The position numbers and the translations under genes are program-made. A stretch of 64,000 bases of DNA, taken from Notolepis coatsorum (lineage: Eukaryota > Chordata > Actinopteri > Aulopiformes > Paralepididae). The stretch lies in contig OZ020589.1 of NCBI GenBank assembly GCA_963971535.1, forward strand, positions 72,183,520 through 72,247,519, read 5' to 3'. Positions within the stretch are counted from its first letter, which is position 1. Each line of letters opens with the position of its first letter. Positions 58,885 through 64,000 of the stretch are shown piece after piece. Under the pieces are notes generated by a model. It had not been told where the DNA came from and did no database searches. It worked only from the letters and a program-made list of their open reading frames with translations.

Positions 58885-61094
58885 GGGACCTGCCTTTCCT
58901 GTTCATTTATTTAGATGACATCCTCATCTCCAGCTCCTCCAGGGCTGAACACATGGTTCACCTCCGCACACTTTTTGAGCGCCTGAGTCAGCATGGCTTG
59001 ATTCTTAACCCAGCCAAGTGCCAGTTTGGGCTGCGAATAATTGATTTCCTCGGGCACCGCATCACAAAGGATGGGGCAGTGCCTCTGCCATCGAAAGTGC
59101 AGGCTGTGAGCGAGTTTCCACAGCCCTCCACCGTCCGGGCACTACAGGAATTTTTGGGTATGGTGAATTTTTATCATCGCTTTGTGCCTGGCGCAGCCCA
59201 GCTCATGCAGCCCCTCTACGAGGCACTCAAGGGCAAACCTGCTAAGCTCACTCTCACCTGGACGGAGGAGATGGAGGGAGCTTTTAAAAACACTAAGCAA
59301 GCCCTGGCTACAGCGACCATGTTGGCGCACCCATTACCTGAGGCGCAGATCGCTCTCACAACCGACGCATCGGATTATGCTGTTGGGGCAGTGTATGAGC
59401 AGCTAGTCGATGGTCACTGGCAACCCCTTGCCTTTTTTAGTCGGCAGCTCAGAGCCAGTGAGCGCAATTACAGCACCTTTGACCGGGAGCTCCTCAGCCT
59501 CTATCTGGCGGTACGGCATTTCCGTTTCCTGTTGGAGGGCCGACCATTCACAGCATTTGTCGATCACAAACCGTTGACCTTTGCTATGGCCAAGGTCTCA
59601 GAGCCATGGTCCGCTCGCCAGCAACGCCAGTTGTCCTCCATCTCGGAGTTTACAACAGACATCCAACATGTGGCCGGGAAGGACAACCCTGTCGCCGACT
59701 GCCTCTCTCGTGCTATCATCAGTACGGTCCACCTCAGGATTGATTATGCACAGATGGCAGCCGATCAGCTTTCCGACAAGGACGTCCAGGCATGTAGGAC
59801 CACCGATACAGGTCTTCAGTTGGTGGACATCTCTTTTAATGACACTGGTTCTACGCTCCTGTGTGACATCTCACTTGGGCAGCCTCGCCCTGTTGTCCCT
59901 GCCGCTTGGAGGAGGCGTGTTTTCGACGCCCTTCACTGCCTTTCTCACCCGGGCAGGAAACCATCTCAGCTGTTGGTGGCAGCCAAGTTCGTCTGGCACG
60001 GTCTTAAAAAGGATGTTCGGGATTGGGCTAATTCTTGTCTAGAGTGTCAACGGGCCAAGGTACACCGCCACACCAAGGCCCCACTAACCCCTTTCAATGT
60101 GCCTGAAAGGCGGTTTGATCATGTGCACATAGACTTGGTTGGGCCACTTGGTTGGGCCACTGCCACCATCACACGGTTGCTATTTTCGATTTACATGCTA
60201 CCCCTCGGCGATATCATACGCAAATTTGGCATAAACTTTCATTTTTACGCTGATGACACCCAATTATATATACCTATTAAGCCAAATGATTCCTCCCAAC
60301 TACAAAACCTTGAGGCCTGCTTGCTTGCCGTCAAAAAATGGATGTCGCAAAACTTTCTACTCCTTAATGCAGATAAAACTGAGATGTTAATTGTTGGCCC
60401 CCCAAACCACAGAGGCCTGTTTCAGGACATCTCCCTCAACTTTGATACCTGTCATGTATCCCAGAGCTCCACCATAAAAAACCTCGGAGTCATTTTTGAT
60501 TCCTCCCTCTCATTTAATGCACATATAAAAAATGTCACCAAAATTGCATTCTTCCATCTTCGTAATATCGCAAAAATACGCCCCATTTTAACTCTGGCTG
60601 ATGCTGAAACCCTGATTCATGCTTTTGTCTCATCACGTCTGGACTACTGTAATGCACTTTTTTCAGGCTTACCTAATTCAAGCATCAAAAATCTTCAACT
60701 CGTGCAAAATGCGGCTGCACGGATACTAACTAGAACTAGAAAATTTGATCACATCACACCAGTTTTGTCCGCCCTACATTGGCTTCCTATCCAAGCCCGC
60801 TCTGACTTTAAAGTGCTACTCCTCACCTACAAAATTTTAAATGGGCTTGCACCGCTCTATCTATCTGATCTCATCTCCCGATACTCGCCCGCTCGTGCTC
60901 TGCGCTCACAAAATGCGGGGCTTCTATCGACCCCTAGGGTTAAAAAGAAATCCGCCGGCCACAGAGCCTTTGTCTACCGCGCTCCCTACCTGTGGAACAA
61001 ATTACCTGCCGTCATCAGGGGCGCCTGCTCTGTCGAAGCTTTTAAATCCCTGCTTAAGACTCATCTTTTCTCTCTCTCCTTCAACCTACCTTGA
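58869..61094 (+). CDS. Chimeric ORF: gypsy RT end-RNase H-integrase start fused to L2-like RT (741 aa)
   Basis: Residues 1-437 are gypsy Pol: the RT palm end with YLDD at 14-17, RT connection (LGHRITKDG), RNase H ([12 protein letters not shown] near 165, DHKPLTF near 235), and the integrase HHCC finger (H356, H360, C390, C393) up to [10 protein letters not shown], the first catalytic Asp region. Residues 438-741 are the LINE: FSIYM, YADD at 460-463, [30 protein letters not shown] and a final LWNKLP...[10 protein letters not shown]. The join is in frame only because a 13-bp unit (TTGGTTGGGCCAC) is duplicated at 60135-60147/60148-60160, shifting gypsy by one base. Both parts lack the RT fingers needed for activity. 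The ATG at 58869 is incidental; expression is unknown. Confidence 0.85.
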   Translation: MDSVLRDLPFLFIYLDDILISSSSRAEHMVHLRTLFERLSQHGLILNPAKCQFGLRIIDFLGHRITKDGAVPLPSKVQAVSEFPQPSTVRALQEFLGMVNFYHRFVPGAAQLMQPLYEALKGKPAKLTLTWTEEMEGAFKNTKQALATATMLAHPLPEAQIALTTDASDYAVGAVYEQLVDGHWQPLAFFSRQLRASERNYSTFDRELLSLYLAVRHFRFLLEGRPFTAFVDHKPLTFAMAKVSEPWSARQQRQLSSISEFTTDIQHVAGKDNPVADCLSRAIISTVHLRIDYAQMAADQLSDKDVQACRTTDTGLQLVDISFNDTGSTLLCDISLGQPRPVVPAAWRRRVFDALHCLSHPGRKPSQLLVAAKFVWHGLKKDVRDWANSCLECQRAKVHRHTKAPLTPFNVPERRFDHVHIDLVGPLGWATATITRLLFSIYMLPLGDIIRKFGINFHFYADDTQLYIPIKPNDSSQLQNLEACLLAVKKWMSQNFLLLNADKTEMLIVGPPNHRGLFQDISLNFDTCHVSQSSTIKNLGVIFDSSLSFNAHIKNVTKIAFFHLRNIAKIRPILTLADAETLIHAFVSSRLDYCNALFSGLPNSSIKNLQLVQNAAARILTRTRKFDHITPVLSALHWLPIQARSDFKVLLLTYKILNGLAPLYLSDLISRYSPARALRSQNAGLLSTPRVKKKSAGHRAFVYRAPYLWNKLPAVIRGACSVEAFKSLLKTHLFSLSFNLP

Positions 61095-61145
61095 TCTCAC
61101 CTGGTCGGGGACTGACCTTTAGATTAATCTGTGTAGTTTAGTTAT

Positions 61146-61412
61146 GGTACAGGGTACTACATGGTACCACTGGGTAGTTTACTATAGGGTAGTTTAGTTA
61201 GGGTACAGGGTACTACATGGTACCACAGAGTACTACTTGGTACTGCATGGCATTACAGGGTACTACATGGCTTACATAGCTCTACATGGCACCACAGGGT
61301 ACTACATGGCACTACAGGGTACTACGGGGTACTACATGGCACTATGGGGTACTATAGGGTACTACATGGCACTACGGGGTACTACATGGCACTACAGGGT
61401 ACTACATGTCTG
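61146..61412. repeat. GGTACTACATGGCACTACAG minisatellite
   Basis: Degenerate units of about 13-14 bp, GGTACTACATGGC and ACTACAGGGTACTAC, in the LINE 3' UTR. The apparent Tyr/Thr/Gly-rich ORF over it is an artefact. Confidence 0.9.
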
Positions 61413-61863
61413 CTCCTTTGCAGCACCACAAACATGGGAACTCTCTAACTCTTCCCCCCCCCCCCCTCTCCCCCCCCCCCCCCCCCCCCCCCCTCCCTCC
61501 CCTTTCTCTCTGAGTACCCGTCTCCTGGCGCTGACCAAGGTGATGGATGCCTCGGGGTCTTGGCCAAGCTTGTAGTGACTGCTCTACATGCACCTCCGAG
61601 GCATTGGATCAGTTATTCACCGCCGTCTGTCCGTGGTCCTGTCAACTGATTAACAGACTGTTAACAGATTAACAGTCAACGCGGTTTCATTGCTGGGTTA
61701 AGTACTTCTATTCTATTCACATAATACGCTTACTTCATATATCTACTCCATTCACATATATGCCTACCACTTGTATCTATTGCTATGTCCGCCTACTACA
61801 ATCTCATGAGCTGTCTAACGCCTGTCCCGTCTCCCTGTCTTCCTATGACTTGCTGTCCTGGAG

Positions 61864-62112
61864 TGTTGACCGGAGTGTTGGACGTCCCGTGACGAAAGCC
61901 GGGAGATTGCGACCCCCTCTGCGTGCCCCCCTGTCTTCGGAGGTCTCGTAGTGGTGACCGGAGTGCCGGATGTCCCGCGATGATGTCGGGGAGTTCGCGA
62001 CCCTCTCTGCGCCACCCCCCTTCCCCCTGTCTCCGGCTGTCCCTGAGCAACGACCGGAGTGTTGAATGTCCCGTGACTAAGACGGGGAGGACGTGACCCT
62101 CTTGCGCCGCCC
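61864..62112. repeat. Three-copy tandem repeat, about 90-bp unit
   Basis: Three copies of a GC-rich unit beginning GACCGGAGTGTTG or GACCGGAGTGCCG, with GTCCCG(T/C)GA and GCGACC..CTCTGCG in each; in the LINE 3' UTR. Confidence 0.85.
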
Positions 62113-62621
62113 CTGTGCCTCAAATAGATCCGCTATCAACTCTATCTTTAATCTTTCAAAATGTTCAGTTGCTATCGCTTTTAGCTATATCTTTAATTTT
62201 TCAAAATGTACAGTTGCTATTGCATGCACTCATCTGTGTTTCACTACACACATGAGTGCATGCTTACCAACTGTCCGTCTGCAACACTACTATCACCGAC
62301 ATCTAAGAAGGGAGATCCCCCCTTGAACGGCCCTTCTAAGGTTTCTCTCCTCCACATTGCCTGTGGAGCTTTTTTTCCCTATTGTTAGGTTTTAGTGAGT
62401 TTTTCCTTACCTTCGCGTGGGGTATGTCTGGGAGTGCTTGCATTCTTTCATTTATTTGCATTCATCTAAAAAATGTTTGGACCCTATGGTGTTCTTGTTC
62501 TGTTCTTGACTTATTGTTATGTTGTCTTCTTGACTTGTTTAAAGAAGACCTGTACGGCCCATGGGGACATTAACGTGTGTTGTCGGGCCCTATAAATAAA
62601 TTTGATTTGATTTGATTTGAT

Positions 62622-63122
62622 TTGATTTGCACCCACCTCCTTACCATGATTGACAGGACAACCCGTTGGCCAGAGGCCGTGCCACTATCTTCAACTACAT
62701 CTGCCGACATTGCACGAGCATTCATCGGCACCTGGGTTGCCCGTTTTGGTGCTCCATCGGATATAACCTCCGACCGGGGGCCTCAGTTTACATCAGAGCT
62801 CTGGAATGCTGTGGCCCAGGGTCTCGGGGTAAAGCTGCACCGTACAACGGCTTATCACCCTCAAGCCAATGGACTGTGCGAGAGGTTTCATAGGTCAATG
62901 AAGGCCGCATTCAGGGCCAGTCTTCGGGACAATGGGTGGGTTGACAGACTTCCGTGGGTCATGCTGGGCCTCCGATCAGCCCCTAAGGAAGATCTTCAGT
63001 CCTCCTCAGCCGAACTGGTTTATGGGCAGCCATTGCGAGTCCCCGGGGATTTCATGCCCAACACCACAACGCCTTGGTCTGCTGGCCAGCAATGGTCTGT
63101 TTTCCTGGACAATGCCAAGTAG
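62622..63122 (+). pseudogene. Gypsy integrase core, 3' part after the LINE
   Basis: Integrase inserts the cDNA into the chromosome. This piece has HLLTMIDRTTRWPEAVPLS, the second catalytic Asp in TSDRGPQFTSELW, and the catalytic Glu in AYHPQANGLCERFHR; the first Asp lies 2.4 kb upstream across the LINE, so the DDE triad is split. It ends at a premature TAG (63120-63122). Confidence 0.9.
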
Positions 63123-63608
63123 GCCGGTGCCTACGTCACAGCACATTGTGCCCCAGGCTTATATTCCACCGGATCTCCATACAGCAAAGTACGTCTTTGT
63201 CCGCCATGATGCCCATCGGTCGCCACTACGGCCACCATATGAGGGGCCTTTTCATGTTCTGGAGACAGGGGACAAATCATTTGTAGTCGAAATAGGAGGG
63301 AAACCGGACCACATTTCAGTGGACCGTCTGAAACCGGCTCATGTGGACCTGGACCGTCCGGTTCCTGTAGCTCAGCCGCCGCGGCGCAGCCGCTCTCCGG
63401 CCATCAAAACCTCAGACCGCCCTCCGGGGTCTACGGGTTCCACCATGACGCAGGGTTTCCCCCTGGCCGTTAAGTCCTCAGACCACCCTCTGGTGGTAAC
63501 TGGTCCCGTCGCTACACAGACTCTGGACACCCGAAGCCGCTTCGGCAGGATTTTACGGGGTCCTCAACGGCTCATGCTGCCAGTTCTTGTGAATTCTGGG
63601 GGGGCGCA
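63123..63608 (+). pseudogene. Gypsy integrase C-terminal domain, out of frame
   Basis: After the stop, homology resumes in another frame: KYVFVRHDAHRSPLRPPYEG with the GPF version of the GPY/F motif (EGPFHVL), then KPDHISVDRLKPAHVD, and a Pro/Ser-rich tail running up to the 3' LTR. A polypurine-like TGGGGGGGCG precedes the LTR. Confidence 0.85.
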
Positions 63609-63832
63609 TGTGGGGGACAATAATGGACAATAGAATTCACATTCATATTCTGTCACCTCCATGTTCAATGTTATGCACAGGGTGTGGTTAGAGGGCATTG
63701 ACGTTATGTAGTCACACGGGTTGACGTGATGACGTATTAGTTTGTATTAAGGAAGTAGGAAGTAAACATGACACGTTACGTGTATTGCATCTAAACAACC
63801 GTCTGGCAGTCTGTTTGTTCCGCATTCCTACA
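63609..63832 (+). repeat. Gypsy 3' LTR
   Basis: 224 bp, one mismatch to the 5' LTR, followed by CTGGGATGAATAAAC of hAT copy 2. Confidence 0.96.
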
Positions 63833-64000
63833 CTGGGATGAATAAACAAAATAGGAAATAAAATTTAGATAAGGTGCTACTGAGATGTTTTGGTGAGTTC
63901 TTTGTTTTTTTGTGGAAGTTGCCCTTCTTAAAAATGCATGAACATTCACTGATAATTGGTCTGTAGTGGAGTCTACAAGGTCTACATTGCCGGACCATGT

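Larger units (their letters stand above)
60181..62629 (+). mobile_element. 5'-truncated L2-like LINE within the gypsy integrase gene
   Basis: Begins inside the RT palm (TATTTTCGATTTACATG), contains an intact C-terminal ORF to 61094, a 1.5-kb 3' UTR, GGAGATCC and GAGTTTTTCCTTACC blocks typical of fish L2-type 3' UTRs, and ends ATAAATTTGATTTG with (TTTGA)n to 62629. Gypsy integrase resumes in THLLTMIDRTTRWPEA. At most a TTGC overlap is duplicated. The 3' UTR holds two tandem arrays and a long C run (about 61457-61492). Confidence 0.88.
57900..63832 (+). mobile_element. Young Ty3/gypsy LTR retrotransposon, 5.9 kb, carrying a LINE
   Basis: Two 224-bp LTRs (57900-58123 and 63609-63832), TGTGGGGG...CCTACA, differ at one base. 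CTGG flanks both sides; hAT copy 1 (37440-37475) shows the unoccupied site GATACTGGGATGAATAAAC. A primer-binding region TGGTGACCCTAACG follows the 5' LTR (58125). Gene order gag, RT, RNase H, integrase is Ty3/gypsy. The element lacks gag C-terminus, protease and most of RT (junction near 58845-58855), has a gag frameshift, a stop plus frameshift in the integrase end, and a 2.45-kb L2-like LINE in the integrase gene. Confidence 0.95.
57235..64000 (-). mobile_element. hAT 'TAGGGCTG..TTCGAA', copy 2, split by a gypsy element
   Basis: Starts TAGGGCTGTCTTAAATACTT, the inverse of the right end of copy 1, and follows that copy to 57899. After the gypsy element it resumes at 63833 (GATGAATAAACAAAATAGGA ...) and matches the reverse of about 37230-37465 to the window edge. 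The far end is outside. It carries its own L2-like tail at 57390-57690. The predicted 8-bp duplication partner of CATGCTTC (57227-57234) should be found to the right. Confidence 0.88.

Noticed and set aside
61237-61575. Tyr/Gly/Thr-repeat protein
   Set aside because: It reads through the GGTACTACATGGC minisatellite and a C run in a LINE 3' UTR.

Overview
The window is intronic and promoter DNA of a teleost fish gene, and most of it is transposable-element sequence. Evidence for a teleost: long (CA)n and (GA)n microsatellites, tRNA-derived SINEs, many hAT-type elements with TAGGG- or CAGTG-type ends, 3' tails of typical fish non-LTR retrotransposons, a Tc1-like transposase remnant and a THAP-domain transposon. 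I cannot name the species from sequence alone. The only host protein-coding sequence I recognise is a 13-codon first coding exon on the minus strand (7989-8027). It encodes MGFYGTLKMIFYK followed by a GT splice donor, which matches the end of the alternative (beta-type) first exon of the F-box gene fbxw7. On this reading 1-7982 is the intron downstream of that exon. The interval from 8028 rightward is its 5' region and then upstream gene sequence, probably the intron back to another alternative first exon or the upstream flank.

Layout. 1-4103: an L1/Tx1-like LINE with an intact ORF2 and a poly(A) tail. 4784-5272: a SINE with a remodelled head. 7989-9060: the fbxw7 exon, a CpG-rich flank and a 430-bp polypurine tract. 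9061-12470: mostly unique non-coding DNA. 12472-13535: a TTAA-ended repeat with a second copy at 33481. 13690-21371: hAT elements, one inside an older one, a MITE holding an 82-bp palindrome, a MITE with a 9-bp target duplication, and another hAT carrying an L1 tail. 22812-24954: a three-layer nest (SINE, then a 9-bp-TSD element, then a TTAA element). 27005-30818: further hAT MITEs and a SINE with an insertion. 34495-35673: a possible solo LTR. 36821-38169: a hAT. 38511-42571: a THAP-transposon relic carrying a hAT, two minisatellite or microsatellite arrays and a PIF-like MITE. 44095-47935: two minisatellites, each split by a hAT; the second hAT encodes a BED-finger/dimerisation miniprotein. 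50331-51589: a 5'-truncated L1-like copy with an 18-bp target duplication. 52300-56415: one L2-like LINE split by a hAT, another LINE and a solo LTR. 56745-64000: a Tc1-like remnant split by a hAT, which is itself split by a very young Ty3/gypsy element carrying an L2-like LINE inside its integrase.

The elements do not act together as a pathway. The window records successive insertions, and several insertion events can be proved internally because an empty paralogous site is also present. The most unusual objects are the gypsy-LINE chimera with a 741-codon hybrid ORF, the BED-hATC miniprotein, the THAP exon, and the polypurine tract beside the alternative fbxw7 first exon.
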